Of a stretch of DNA of 32,909 bases, positions 7,082 to 14,979 are shown piece after piece; the first letter of the stretch is position 1; every line of letters begins with the position of its first letter. The DNA is from Alphaproteobacteria bacterium (GTDB lineage: Bacteria > Pseudomonadota > Alphaproteobacteria > RF32 > CAG-239). The notes beneath the pieces were generated by a model that worked only from the letters and a program-made list of their open reading frames with translations, was not told where the DNA came from and did not search any database. The translations under genes and the position numbers were made by a program. The DNA is taken from contig CAAFZY010000010.1 in the NCBI GenBank assembly GCA_900767645.1, positions 1-32,909 on the forward strand, in the 5' to 3' direction.

Positions 7082-8010
7082 TGACAGAAAAAGCGCCCAA
7101 AAACAGAACAATTACTCTGACAGGTAAACAAATTGCCCGTTATACGGCGCAAGCGGCTAAGCTTTCAGCTCCGGCTCAAGTTAATGATATTTGTGATAAA
7201 ATTTTGTGGCAGGATACTTTTCGGGCGCTTAATTATTTGCCGGATAAATGCGTTGATTTAATGATTGTCGACCCGCCGTATAATATGCGTAAAGTTTTCG
7301 GCGCAAACCCGTTTAAGGCCATGGATTTTAAGGAATATCAAAAATGGCTTGATAAATGGCTCAAAAAAACCGTGCGGATTTTGAAAGATAACGCCTCTGT
7401 TTATATTTGCTCCGATTGGAAAACCTCACTCGCCATTCCGCAAGTTGCCGGTAAATATTTTATGTTGCAAAACCGCATTTCATGGGAGCGTGAAAAGGGT
7501 CGCAGCGCCGCGAACAACTGGAAAAATTGTCTTGAAGACATTTGGTTTTTCACCAAATCAGACACTTACACTTTTAATTTGGACGCCGTTAAAATAACGC
7601 GCAACGTGTTGGCTCCGTACCGCGATTTAAGCGGAACCCCCAAAGATTGGATTGAAAACGGCGGACAAAAACAGCGCCTGACCTCACCTTCCAATATATG
7701 GACCGATATTTCAGTGCCGTTTTGGTCAATGCCCGAAAACACTCCTCACCCCACCCAAAAGCCTGAAAAGCTTATTGCCAAATTAATTTTAGCCTCAAGC
7801 AACGCTGAAGATTTGGTTTTTGACCCCTTTTTAGGCTCCGGAACAACCGCGGTGACTGCTAAAAAGCTCGGCCGACATTACCTTGGCATTGAGCGTGAAA
7901 AAGAATATGTTGCTTATGCCATGCACCGCTTGGAAAAAGCCGAAACCGACAAATCTATTCAGGGTTATGAAGACGGCATATTTAAATTACGGTTCGGCAG
8001 GTTGGGATAA
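7081..8010 (+). CDS. Solitary DNA adenine N6-methyltransferase, beta-type
   Basis: 309 aa from GTG 7081, coupled to the HPr stop. Catalytic motif IV DPPY (64-67) precedes the SAM-binding motif I FDPFLGSGTT (247-256), the beta-class order. HPTQKPEKL (223-231) is also typical. No restriction endonuclease or specificity subunit is adjacent, so it is probably an orphan methylase. It lacks the extra C-terminal domain of CcrM, so a CcrM-like GANTC specificity should not be assumed. Target sequence cannot be read from the sequence. Being last in a PTS operon is unusual. Confidence 0.9.
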   Translation: MTEKAPKNRTITLTGKQIARYTAQAAKLSAPAQVNDICDKILWQDTFRALNYLPDKCVDLMIVDPPYNMRKVFGANPFKAMDFKEYQKWLDKWLKKTVRILKDNASVYICSDWKTSLAIPQVAGKYFMLQNRISWEREKGRSAANNWKNCLEDIWFFTKSDTYTFNLDAVKITRNVLAPYRDLSGTPKDWIENGGQKQRLTSPSNIWTDISVPFWSMPENTPHPTQKPEKLIAKLILASSNAEDLVFDPFLGSGTTAVTAKKLGRHYLGIEREKEYVAYAMHRLEKAETDKSIQGYEDGIFKLRFGRLG

Positions 8011-8025
8011 ACCTTGCAAATATAC

Positions 8026-8054
8026 TTGAGTTTTAAGCTTAAACACCTTATATA
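8026..8054 (+). promoter_or_regulatory. Putative promoter of ftsH
   Basis: TTGAGT (8026-8031), 17 bp spacer, TATATA (8049-8054). It lies 62 bp before the ftsH ATG. A 12-bp palindrome TTTAAGCTTAAA lies in the spacer. Confidence 0.5.
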
Positions 8055-8116
8055 TAAAAAAGATGAAATTACCGGCTTATTTTTTATATATAATCCGGAG
8101 AGAAGGAATTAATTTA

Positions 8117-9982
8117 ATGAAGTTTAGCAAAAATTTTATTATATGGGCGTTGATATTTTTGGCCGTTACCTCGTTTGCCGGCGCAATCGGCAGCTCTGAA
8201 CAGCGCGCTAACCGCGACAGTATAGCGTTTTCAGATTTTATGAATGAGGCTGAAAACAAAAAAATTGCCGAAGTTACGGTTTCGGGCGCCGACGTTTACG
8301 GCACCACGGTTGACGGACGCAAATTTTATACCTATGCGCCTAATGATCCGTCCATGATTGAAACTTTACGTCATAATGATGTTAAAGTGAATGCCAAACC
8401 GATTGATACCGCCGGCAGCACTTTTTGGGGAATTGTAATTTCATGGTTTCCGATGCTGTTGTTGGTAGGCGTATGGATATTTTTCATGCGACAGGCCAGC
8501 GCGGGCAACAACAAAGCCATGAGTTTCGGAAAATCACGCGCCAGATTGGTTGAAAACAACAAAAAAGTTACGTTTGCCGATGTGGCCGGAGCCGACGAAT
8601 CCAAACAAGAGCTTGAAGAAGTTGTTGACTTTTTGAAAGATCCGCAAAAATTTTCGCGTTTGGGCGGCAGAATCCCCAAGGGCGTGTTATTAGTCGGCCC
8701 TCCGGGAACCGGTAAAACCTTGCTTGCCAAAGCAGTTGCGGGCGAAGCGGATGTTCCGTTCTTTTCCATTTCAGGTTCTGACTTTGTGGAAATGTTTGTG
8801 GGCGTGGGCGCATCGCGTGTGCGTGATATGTTTGCGCAGGCCAAAAAGAATGCCCCGTGCTTGTTGTTTATTGATGAAATTGACGCGGTAGGACGTCACC
8901 GCGGCGCCGGATTAGGCGGTGGAAACGACGAGCGTGAGCAAACCTTAAACCAGTTGCTTGTTGAAATGGACGGTTTCGATGATAACGAAAATGTTATTTT
9001 GATTGCCGCCACCAACAGACCTGACGTTTTAGACCCCGCTTTATTGCGCCCGGGGCGTTTTGACCGGCAGGTTACGGTGAGCAACCCTGATATTAAAGGA
9101 CGTGAAGAAATTTTAAAAGTTCACGTTAAAAAAGTTCCGCTTGCCAAAGATGTTGATTTGGCGGTTATCGCCCGCGGAACTCCCGGTTTTTCAGGTGCCG
9201 ATTTAGCCAATTTGGTAAACGAAGCAGCTTTGTTGGCAGCCCGTAAAAACAAACGTAAAGTTACCGCGCAAGATTTTGACGATGCCAAAGACAAAGTTTT
9301 GATGGGCAACGAGCGCAAATCGATGGCTATGGATGAAAAAGAAAAAATGCTGACTGCTTATCATGAGGCAGGGCATGCCATTTGCTCATTGAATGTGCCG
9401 GAAACAGACCCGATTCATAAAGCAACGATTATTCCCAGAGGTCGGGCTTTGGGCATGGTTCAGCAATTACCTGAAAAAGACCAATACTCATACACCCGTG
9501 CCAAAATGCTTTCGCGTTTAACCATTTTAATGGGCGGACGTGTGGCGGAAGAACTTAAATTCGGATATGATGCCGTTACTTCAGGCGCATCATCGGATAT
9601 TGCCGCCGCCACTAATTTGGCTCGCTCAATGGTTACGGAATGGGGCATGAGTGATACTTTAGGGCCGGTGCTGTATTCGGAAAACTCCGGCGAAGTGTTT
9701 TTGGGACGTTCGGTAACACAAAATAAAAATATGAGTGAAGACACCGCTAAATTGGTTGACGCTGAAATTAAACGCTTGGTTACCGAAGGACATGCCAACG
9801 CAACCAAAATTTTGCGTGAAAAAGCAAAGGATTGGGAAGTTTTGGCGCAAGCTTTAATGGAATACGAAACCCTAACCGGCGACGAAATCAGAGCAGTACT
9901 GAACGGCGAAAAAATTGATAAAAATAAAGAAATTCCGGTTAGTGAAGAAAAGCGTACCAAGGCCTCGGTACCGGAAGTTTAG
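8117..9982 (+). CDS. ftsH: ATP-dependent zinc metalloprotease FtsH
   Basis: 621 aa from ATG 8117, with AAGGA 9 nt upstream; an upstream in-frame ATG (8063) lacks this RBS and would add an atypical N-terminus. Two membrane helices (about 7-25 and 103-124) flank a periplasmic domain. AAA+ module: Walker A GPPGTGKT (194-201), Walker B LLFIDEIDAVG, second region of homology ATNRPDVLDPALLRPGRFDRQ. Zinc site HEAGH (416-420). Degrades membrane proteins and short-lived regulators from the inner membrane. Full-length, secure. Confidence 0.98.
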   Translation: MKFSKNFIIWALIFLAVTSFAGAIGSSEQRANRDSIAFSDFMNEAENKKIAEVTVSGADVYGTTVDGRKFYTYAPNDPSMIETLRHNDVKVNAKPIDTAGSTFWGIVISWFPMLLLVGVWIFFMRQASAGNNKAMSFGKSRARLVENNKKVTFADVAGADESKQELEEVVDFLKDPQKFSRLGGRIPKGVLLVGPPGTGKTLLAKAVAGEADVPFFSISGSDFVEMFVGVGASRVRDMFAQAKKNAPCLLFIDEIDAVGRHRGAGLGGGNDEREQTLNQLLVEMDGFDDNENVILIAATNRPDVLDPALLRPGRFDRQVTVSNPDIKGREEILKVHVKKVPLAKDVDLAVIARGTPGFSGADLANLVNEAALLAARKNKRKVTAQDFDDAKDKVLMGNERKSMAMDEKEKMLTAYHEAGHAICSLNVPETDPIHKATIIPRGRALGMVQQLPEKDQYSYTRAKMLSRLTILMGGRVAEELKFGYDAVTSGASSDIAAATNLARSMVTEWGMSDTLGPVLYSENSGEVFLGRSVTQNKNMSEDTAKLVDAEIKRLVTEGHANATKILREKAKDWEVLAQALMEYETLTGDEIRAVLNGEKIDKNKEIPVSEEKRTKASVPEV

Positions 9983-9988
9983 CAATAG

Positions 9989-10029
9989 AATCGGCTCTTT
10001 TAAACTTTAAGCTTGAAAGAGCCGATTTT
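9989..10029 (+). terminator. Intrinsic terminator after ftsH
   Basis: A 12-bp perfect stem (9989-10000 with 10016-10027, AATCGGCTCTTT/AAAGAGCCGATT), 15-nt loop, ending in TTTT (10026-10029). The next gene begins 12 bp later, so its RBS lies right after the hairpin. Confidence 0.8.
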
Positions 10030-10040
10030 CGGAATAATAA

Positions 10041-10667
10041 ATGAAACAATATTTAACTTATTCTTCAGAAACTTATTTGTTAAAAGTTGCGGAATTGGCA
10101 GAACTGCCAAAGGCTGAAGAATGCTCCGAAAATGGTGCTGTAACCTTGTTGCTTTCCGGCAAACGCGGAGTTAAAGACTTTTTGCTCACGGGTGCTGAAA
10201 TTTTGCAAAAACTTAAACAACAAAATAAAGAATTTTGCGAAGTTAAAATCGCCTATTATTCTTACAACCCGTTTATCGGCTTTTTGTTGCAGCTGTTTAA
10301 ACCGATTAAGCGCAAACATATTAACGTCGGCGCCGGTATTTATAAAACCAAACTTTCGCATTTAATTGCCCATCATCTGCCGCGCGGGATAAGGACTCGC
10401 GCCAACGCTTATTGCTTAAAAAATAAAAAGTGGCAAATTCCGGCAGAAGAGAGGATAAAAAAATACAATGACCTTTTTGCATCATTACAAAACGGATATA
10501 ATTTTGCGCACCCTTTATTTGTAGGGCTTAACAGGCAAATCGGCTTTAAGGACAAACTTGTTGACGGTCATCACCGTATCGGGATTTGCCAAGAACTTAA
10601 TATTGACGAAATAAGCATTTCGTTTTGGACTTACCCGCCCTCTTTTTTAAAATTTTTTACCAGATAA
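10041..10667 (+). CDS. Hypothetical protein with C-terminal ParB/sulfiredoxin-like motif
   Basis: 208 aa. SD GGA is weak, about 8 nt before ATG. The region about 172-195 (KLVDGHHRIGICQELNIDEISI) matches the D-G-x-H-R segment of ParB/Srx-fold nuclease-like domains, where the GxxR box binds nucleotide. The rest, with a hydrophobic FIGFLLQLF stretch near residue 76 and basic KPIKRKH, is not recognised. No ParA partner or parS is adjacent, so chromosome segregation is not implied. It lies between the ftsH terminator and a pilin-leader repeat. A phosphotransfer or nucleotide-hydrolysing role is possible but unproven. Confidence 0.65.
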   Translation: MKQYLTYSSETYLLKVAELAELPKAEECSENGAVTLLLSGKRGVKDFLLTGAEILQKLKQQNKEFCEVKIAYYSYNPFIGFLLQLFKPIKRKHINVGAGIYKTKLSHLIAHHLPRGIRTRANAYCLKNKKWQIPAEERIKKYNDLFASLQNGYNFAHPLFVGLNRQIGFKDKLVDGHHRIGICQELNIDEISISFWTYPPSFLKFFTR

Positions 10668-10670
10668 ATT

Positions 10671-10763
10671 ACAACTTATACACACCCCGGACTCGTAAAT
10701 ATTGCAAAAAAAAAACGCGGAGTAAAATCTTCTCAAAACTAACTTTTTGAGAGGATTTTGATG
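10671..10763 (+). repeat. Pilin-leader repeat, copy B
   Basis: It carries TTATACACA (10676-10684, a DnaA-box-like 9-mer), GACTCGTAAATATTGC, an A-tract, and the SD hairpin. Several substitutions versus copies C/D in the first 20 bases (ATACACACCC in place of ATGCACAGCA) leave the 9-mer matching TTATNCACA. It lies 4 bp after the stop of the ParB-like gene. Confidence 0.9.
10724..10759 (+). promoter_or_regulatory. SD-sequestering hairpin before pilin-like gene 2
   Basis: Bases 10724-10738 pair with 10745-10759 in a 15-bp stem with one U-G wobble (10730/10753), loop CTAACT. The SD GAGAGG (10749-10754) is within the stem. The wobble sits one pair away from its place in copies A and D: the SD changed from GAGGAG to GAGAGG while the stem was preserved. 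Confidence 0.65.
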
Positions 10764-11579
10764 ATGAAATCATATTTTAGCCGCTTTTCACACATCACTC
10801 TGTCACGCACCGGTATAAGAGAGGTGTTCACCTCTTCTTTGTCACACTCCGACTTGATCGGAGTGTCCAGGTCTAATAAATTTGCTGCTTTGTCCCACCT
10901 GGATTATCGGGTCAAGCCCGATAATGACAGAGAGGGGGCGGACGCATCGCTCAAGTTTGATAATGACAGTGTTTGTGCAGGTCGGTCTATGGTGGAGATG
11001 CTTGGTGTCCTCGCTATCATCGGGGTTTTATCCGTCGGGGCGATTGCAGGTTACTCAAAGGCAATGATGAAGTATAAGCTAAATAAACAGGCAGAGCAGC
11101 TTAACACCCTTATCAGCGTCGGCGCACGCTATTCTCATGCTTTTTCTGATATTGAGAATAATGTGCAATACACCTTAATTAAAGCGGGTGAAATTCCTTC
11201 TGAAATGATAAAAAGCAATAATAAAATATATGATATATTTAATATACGCTACCATTTCAGTTACGCATCAGGTGCTACCACCGGTCCGGCTTTGGTCATT
11301 TTTATAAATTTTGATTTGAAGAAAAATTCAGCTGAAACATTTGACATCTGTCGCAACATTGTAATTACCGCCAAAGAAGCGCGCGATAATTTGGCTTATA
11401 TTTCAACCGATAGCGGCTACGGCACCTCCAACCGCCACGTGTATGGCTATTACGGCGATAAATATTGCACCGGCGACCGCACTTGTTTGCGTAACTTAAC
11501 CATGAATGACATTTATAATTTATGTACTAATCATATTGGCGTTGAAGAAGAAACTCTCGTTACGTACGTTTTTGATTAA
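10764..11579 (+). CDS. Type IV pilin-like protein 2 with long leader peptide
   Basis: 271 aa from ATG 10764. ATG 10761 is equally possible; 10764 aligns with the MKS.FSRF start of pilin 1, and the TTG at 10758 is unlikely. The leader is 73 residues ending CAG. Prepilin-type site G73 then RSMVE with Glu+5, then the same hydrophobic helix as pilins 1 and 3. Mature part about 198 aa with DICRNI and YC-x5-C-x12-C near the C-terminus. Leader residues about 27-57 are encoded by the palindromic element at 10841-10931, inverted relative to pilin 1. The body otherwise shares little with the other two. Orphan pilin tail follows at 11580. Function unknown; likely an extracytoplasmic filament or pseudopilin subunit. 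Confidence 0.8.
   Translation: MKSYFSRFSHITLSRTGIREVFTSSLSHSDLIGVSRSNKFAALSHLDYRVKPDNDREGADASLKFDNDSVCAGRSMVEMLGVLAIIGVLSVGAIAGYSKAMMKYKLNKQAEQLNTLISVGARYSHAFSDIENNVQYTLIKAGEIPSEMIKSNNKIYDIFNIRYHFSYASGATTGPALVIFINFDLKKNSAETFDICRNIVITAKEARDNLAYISTDSGYGTSNRHVYGYYGDKYCTGDRTCLRNLTMNDIYNLCTNHIGVEEETLVTYVFD
10841..10931 (-). repeat. Two-hairpin palindromic element inside pilin gene 2 (inverted)
   Basis: 10844-10852 (ACACTCCGA) pairs with 10858-10866, loop CTTGA; CCAGGT (10867-10872) pairs with ACCTGG (10897-10902); 10903-10911 (ATTATCGGG) pairs with 10917-10925, loop TCAAG. It is the reverse orientation of 113-202. One stem is identical in both copies and the other differs by compensated changes. 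A further short palindrome (AAGAGGTG/CACCTCTT, 10819-10836) lies just upstream. Confidence 0.85.
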
Positions 11580-11811
11580 AATCATAGCTGTGAGATATAA
11601 AAATTCCGGTAATATTTCATATCTTAACACCGTTGGCGGACATGGCACATCATCGGCAAAATCAGCTTATCTATACGGTGATAATTTCTGCACTCCTGAC
11701 CGCAAGTGCTTAAAAAATGTATCATTAGATAATATTTATGAAATTTGTACCGCGCAAGCAGGCGCAACTTCTGCTGTTGAAACTGCCATTTGGTGGAAAA
11801 TAAGAGATTAA
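11580..11811 (+). pseudogene. Orphan C-terminal pilin tail (truncated pilin-like gene)
   Basis: The frame from about 11580 to the TAA at 11809-11811 encodes a tail ending GDNFCTPDRKC...C...WWKIRD. It matches the C-x5-C-x12-C signature of pilins 1-3, and its WWK end resembles IWWRS of pilin 1. There is no leader, prepilin site or RBS, and it is out of frame with pilin 2, which already has its own tail. It reads as a remnant of a neighbouring pilin copy or a donor segment for recombination. It overlaps the end of the convergent gene at 11808. Confidence 0.7.
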
Positions 11812-12266
11812 TCGCGACCGTCAAAAATAGCCTTAAAAGCATAAGCATACGGATCCGGAGCCGCATATTTTTGTTGGTCGGCATCATTAAGCGCCCGCAC
11901 ACCGTCAGAATAATGCAACGTTTCAGCTTTTCCGCTCATGATAGTGGTTAAATAGCGGTCAACATCGGTAAACACGCATTTAATAACCACCAAATTGCCA
12001 TCTGCTTTTTGCAACGGCTTTTTGGTTTGACGATTGCGAACCACATAAGGTTTAATAACTTCCGTATCACCGCTGCCGCCGATTCCCATGGCAAATTTAT
12101 GGAATAAATTTTTATCCGCGCAAGGAGTTATTTGCTTTAGTTCGGTCAAATAAAAAGCCATCGCTTGTTTTTCAAGAGCATCAACGTCACTTGCGGCAAT
12201 GCGTTTTTGACAATATGCAATTGCGTCATTTAATCTTTCAGCTTCATAATTTTGCAAATTACTCAT
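11808..12266 (-). CDS. Hypothetical soluble protein
   Basis: 152 aa, no recognised domain, signal peptide or membrane helix. N-terminal half helical and charged (ERLNDAIAYCQKRIAASDVDALEKQ), C-terminal half mixed, with KADGNLVVIKCVFTDVDRYLTTIM and a DPYAYAFKAIFDGRD end. It starts about 18 bp beyond the infA terminator, with a weak AGAGGATAAAA leader as RBS. It ends convergently over the stop of the orphan pilin tail, so both share a few bases. The usual alphaproteobacterial infA neighbour maf is not present. No function proposed. Confidence 0.65.
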   Translation of the reverse strand: MSNLQNYEAERLNDAIAYCQKRIAASDVDALEKQAMAFYLTELKQITPCADKNLFHKFAMGIGGSGDTEVIKPYVVRNRQTKKPLQKADGNLVVIKCVFTDVDRYLTTIMSGKAETLHYSDGVRALNDADQQKYAAPDPYAYAFKAIFDGRD

Positions 12267-12283
12267 TTTTATCCTCTATAAGC

Positions 12284-12308
12284 AAAAAACCTGCTTTTGC
12301 AGGTTTTT
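12284..12308 (-). terminator. Intrinsic terminator after infA
   Basis: AAAACCTGC (12286-12294) pairs with GCAGGTTTT (12299-12307), loop of 4 nt. The - strand transcript continues into a run of T (complement of 12289-12284). A-rich and T-rich on both sides, so it could work in both directions. Confidence 0.75.
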
Positions 12309-12310
12309 AT

Positions 12311-12532
12311 TTAATCTTTATGACGAAATGTAATTCTGCCCTTGGTTAAATCATAGGGCGTCATTTCGATATCGACTTTATCGCCAACCATCACGCGAAT
12401 TCTGAATTTACGCATTTTGCCGGCGGTATGCGCCAAAATTTCAACTCCGTTTTCAAGTTTAACCCGAAACATGGCATTCGGAAGTTTTTCAATAACTTCA
12501 CCGGTTAATTCCAATAACTCTTCTTTACTCAT
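12311..12532 (-). CDS. infA: Translation initiation factor IF-1
   Basis: 73 aa, standard length. S1/OB fold with EVIEKLPNAMFRVKLENG, HTAGKMRKFRIRVMVGDKVDIEMTPYDLTKGRI and RHK, all family hallmarks. Binds the 30S A site during initiation. SD AAAGGA lies 6 nt before the ATG. It follows the histidine kinase by 51 bp and has its own terminator. Confidence 0.98.
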   Translation of the reverse strand: MSKEELLELTGEVIEKLPNAMFRVKLENGVEILAHTAGKMRKFRIRVMVGDKVDIEMTPYDLTKGRITFRHKD

Positions 12533-12583
12533 AAAAAATCCTTTACATATAAGTTTAATTTTTTTTGGTATACCCTTTATTTT

Positions 12584-14251
12584 TTAATTTTGCAATTTTT
12601 TTCTTTTAGATTTTGGAAATTTTAGCAAAAATGTTGTGCCTTGATTAATTTCACTGCTGACACTTATCTTTCCCTTAAACTTTTCAACAAGCGATTTTAC
12701 GATTGCCAAACCAAGTCCGGTGCCCTGATGGCGGCTGCTTCGTCCATCAGAATAAAACGGTTCAAAAATATGTTGAAATTTATCTTTGGCAATGCCTACA
12801 CCGGTATCTGCTACTTCCACCGCCACGCTGTTTTTGTCTTTTGAGGTTCTAATGCTTAAAGTTCCGCCTGAGGGCATTGCTTTTAAAGCATTTTGCGATA
12901 AGTTAAGAATAATCATTTTAAAATCAGCTTCACTGCCTAAAATATTGTTTTCCGCGCTGTTAAAATCTGCTTTTACCGTAACCCCGTTACGCTTAGCTTC
13001 ATAATCAAGCAGTGATAGCACCTCTTCAATGCTTGGTCGTATATCAAAAACTTCTTGTTCATCGGTGCTGTAATGCGCCAATTTAAGCAGTCTTTCCGGA
13101 ATATCTATACTGTTTACAATTTGATTGTAAATCATATTAAGATATTTCTTTTCTTTTGAGCCTTCCGGTAAATCTTTGAATGAAGTTTCAATCAAACCTT
13201 CTAAAATCATACGCACGGAGCCTAAATTATTTTTCATTTCGTGGGCTACAGAAGTAGCCAAAAATCCGAGCGAGGCAATTTTTTGCTCATGAGAAAAGCG
13301 AATATCGTCACTTAAATCACGGATAGATTCAACAATATAAAAATCATCGGGCAATGCCGTGCTTTTAACTTTTAACGGCGCCGCGTTAATTGAAAGCGGT
13401 CTGTCTCCGGCGGTTTGAATAAGGCTGATGCTTTTGGCATTGGCGTGCTTAATTTCGCGCAACGGACAAGTAAACATTCCTTGCGGACACGGCTCATTAT
13501 ATCCGCAGGCAGAATAACATTTAATATTTTCATCAGTATTTGAGGACTTAAACTGCTTAAAATAAGCTTTGTTAGCCAATACCACATTATAATTATGGTC
13601 TATCACCCTTATACCGTCAGGAATGGCATCAATCAGCAACTGCAAAAATGTTTCCGTGTTTTTAATGGCGGTAATATTGCTTTCAATGTTATCAATCATG
13701 GTGTTAAACGTTTTGGCAAGCGTATCAAACTCATCAAAAAATATTTGCTTTTTACCAAGCAAAATCCGGTGCGAAAAATCACCTCCTGAAACAAGCTTAC
13801 TGGCATCGGTCAAGCGCTTAATCGGAACAATAACCCATTTTTGCAGCAAAAAGCCCAAAATCATAATTGAAAGTAAAGAAAGCAACGAGCTGACAGCAAT
13901 AATTTTAGCACCTTCCGTAAAGGCTTTGGTGCGTTCATCATAGTTTTTTTGCAAATCTTGATTAAGTTTCTGCTCGCGAGAAAGTTCTTCTTGTTTTTGC
14001 CCCAAATCACCGCTTAAAAACCTTGCGCTTTCAGATGAAAGCGTAACATTAGCGCGGTTAAGTTCACGACGCAGAGCAATATTTTCATTCAGCAACCCCA
14101 TAACATACTGATTTCGCAAAAATATAGAGGTTTTATCTTCCTGATATTTTTTGCTGTATATGTTTAAAAACATTGAAAAAAATAAAACCGCCATAAAGAT
14201 AAAAAATACAAAAAAAGTATAAAAAATTTTTTTATTTAAGCTGAAATACAT
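12584..14251 (-). CDS. Membrane sensor histidine kinase, HAMP-PAS-HisKA-HATPase
   Basis: 555 aa. Membrane helices about 10-30 and 117-137 flank a periplasmic coiled-coil region. HAMP about 138-192, PAS about 200-315, H-box with His337 (SVAHEMKNN), N-box Asn454 (LNLSQNALKAM), G1 DTGVGIA (482-488), F-box FEPFY, G2 GTGLGL (510-515). All catalytic boxes intact; NtrB/HPK4-like H-box. The PAS holds a cysteine cluster C245, C249, C255, C262 (CYSACGYNEPC...CPL), suggestive of metal or redox sensing. No response regulator is adjacent. Last gene of the overlapping run starting at murJ; 11 bp after gloB. Confidence 0.93.
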   Translation of the reverse strand: MYFSLNKKIFYTFFVFFIFMAVLFFSMFLNIYSKKYQEDKTSIFLRNQYVMGLLNENIALRRELNRANVTLSSESARFLSGDLGQKQEELSREQKLNQDLQKNYDERTKAFTEGAKIIAVSSLLSLLSIMILGFLLQKWVIVPIKRLTDASKLVSGGDFSHRILLGKKQIFFDEFDTLAKTFNTMIDNIESNITAIKNTETFLQLLIDAIPDGIRVIDHNYNVVLANKAYFKQFKSSNTDENIKCYSACGYNEPCPQGMFTCPLREIKHANAKSISLIQTAGDRPLSINAAPLKVKSTALPDDFYIVESIRDLSDDIRFSHEQKIASLGFLATSVAHEMKNNLGSVRMILEGLIETSFKDLPEGSKEKKYLNMIYNQIVNSIDIPERLLKLAHYSTDEQEVFDIRPSIEEVLSLLDYEAKRNGVTVKADFNSAENNILGSEADFKMIILNLSQNALKAMPSGGTLSIRTSKDKNSVAVEVADTGVGIAKDKFQHIFEPFYSDGRSSRHQGTGLGLAIVKSLVEKFKGKISVSSEINQGTTFLLKFPKSKRKKLQN

Positions 14252-14262
14252 ACCGCACTCTC

Positions 14263-14979
14263 TTATTTAAAAATTTGTAAAAACTGCTCTTTGTCATTAA
14301 TCATTAAATACGGATTACACTGTTTTTCAAGTCCGAGCGTAATCGGCATATTCGGTTCTTTTCGGGTCAGCCGCGAATAAGCCATCGCCAAATATTTTTC
14401 CATTGCCGGCGTTTGCCCGCGCGCCATTGCCATACGCAGCGCCCCCGCCGTATATTCGTGTCCGGCATAAAAAGCCACATCATCAGGTAATGCTTTAATT
14501 TTTTGCAAACTGTTCCACATTTGCTCCGGAGTTCCTTCAAAAATTCCGCCGATACACAAGTTAAACAGCACATCACCGGTAAATAAAACTTTATCATCGG
14601 GAAAATACCATAAAATATGCCCGAGGGTATGACCGGCCGCTGAAATTACTTGAGCCTTACTTTCACCAAGTTGAAAAAACTCACCGTCTTTAAGAGCTAT
14701 ATCAAGCTCCGGAATAAGCGATTTTTCGGCTTCGGGCCCGACAATTTTTAAGCCGTATTCCGCTTTAAGTTCGGCATTTCCGCCCACATGATCAAAATGA
14801 TGATGCGTGGTTAAAATATATGACGGTTTAAGTTTTAACGCATCACACATAATTTTTATCGGTTCAGCCTCAGAAGCGTCAACAACCGCGGTTATACCGG
14901 AGGCTTCATCGGTAATGATATAAGCGTAATTATCCATGGCGCCCGCGCGACATAAAACCGGTTTAATTTTCAAACTCAT
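14263..14979 (-). CDS. Metallo-beta-lactamase-fold hydrolase, glyoxalase II-like
   Basis: 238 aa from ATG 14979: GGAGG (14990-14986) is 6 nt upstream, while the ATG at 14985 abuts the SD. Motif THHHFDHVGG binds the two metals; later ligands in GHTLGHILW, FTGDVLF and AGHEYT. The GHEYT..ALRMA context and C-terminal part fit hydroxyacylglutathione hydrolase (GloB), which hydrolyses S-lactoylglutathione. Substrate-binding basic residues are only partly evident, so another thioester substrate is possible. It overlaps the bax-like gene end by 17 nt. Confidence 0.85.
   Translation of the reverse strand: MSLKIKPVLCRAGAMDNYAYIITDEASGITAVVDASEAEPIKIMCDALKLKPSYILTTHHHFDHVGGNAELKAEYGLKIVGPEAEKSLIPELDIALKDGEFFQLGESKAQVISAAGHTLGHILWYFPDDKVLFTGDVLFNLCIGGIFEGTPEQMWNSLQKIKALPDDVAFYAGHEYTAGALRMAMARGQTPAMEKYLAMAYSRLTRKEPNMPITLGLEKQCNPYLMINDKEQFLQIFK

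Noticed and set aside
10041..10667. Chromosome-partition ParB
   Set aside because: Only a short DGHHR-type motif is shared; no helix-turn-helix, no ParA neighbour and no parS-like sites seen.
11624..11902. 92-residue - frame spanning the orphan pilin tail and the 11808 gene
   Set aside because: It overlaps two better frames, has low-complexity hydrophobic content and no start signals.
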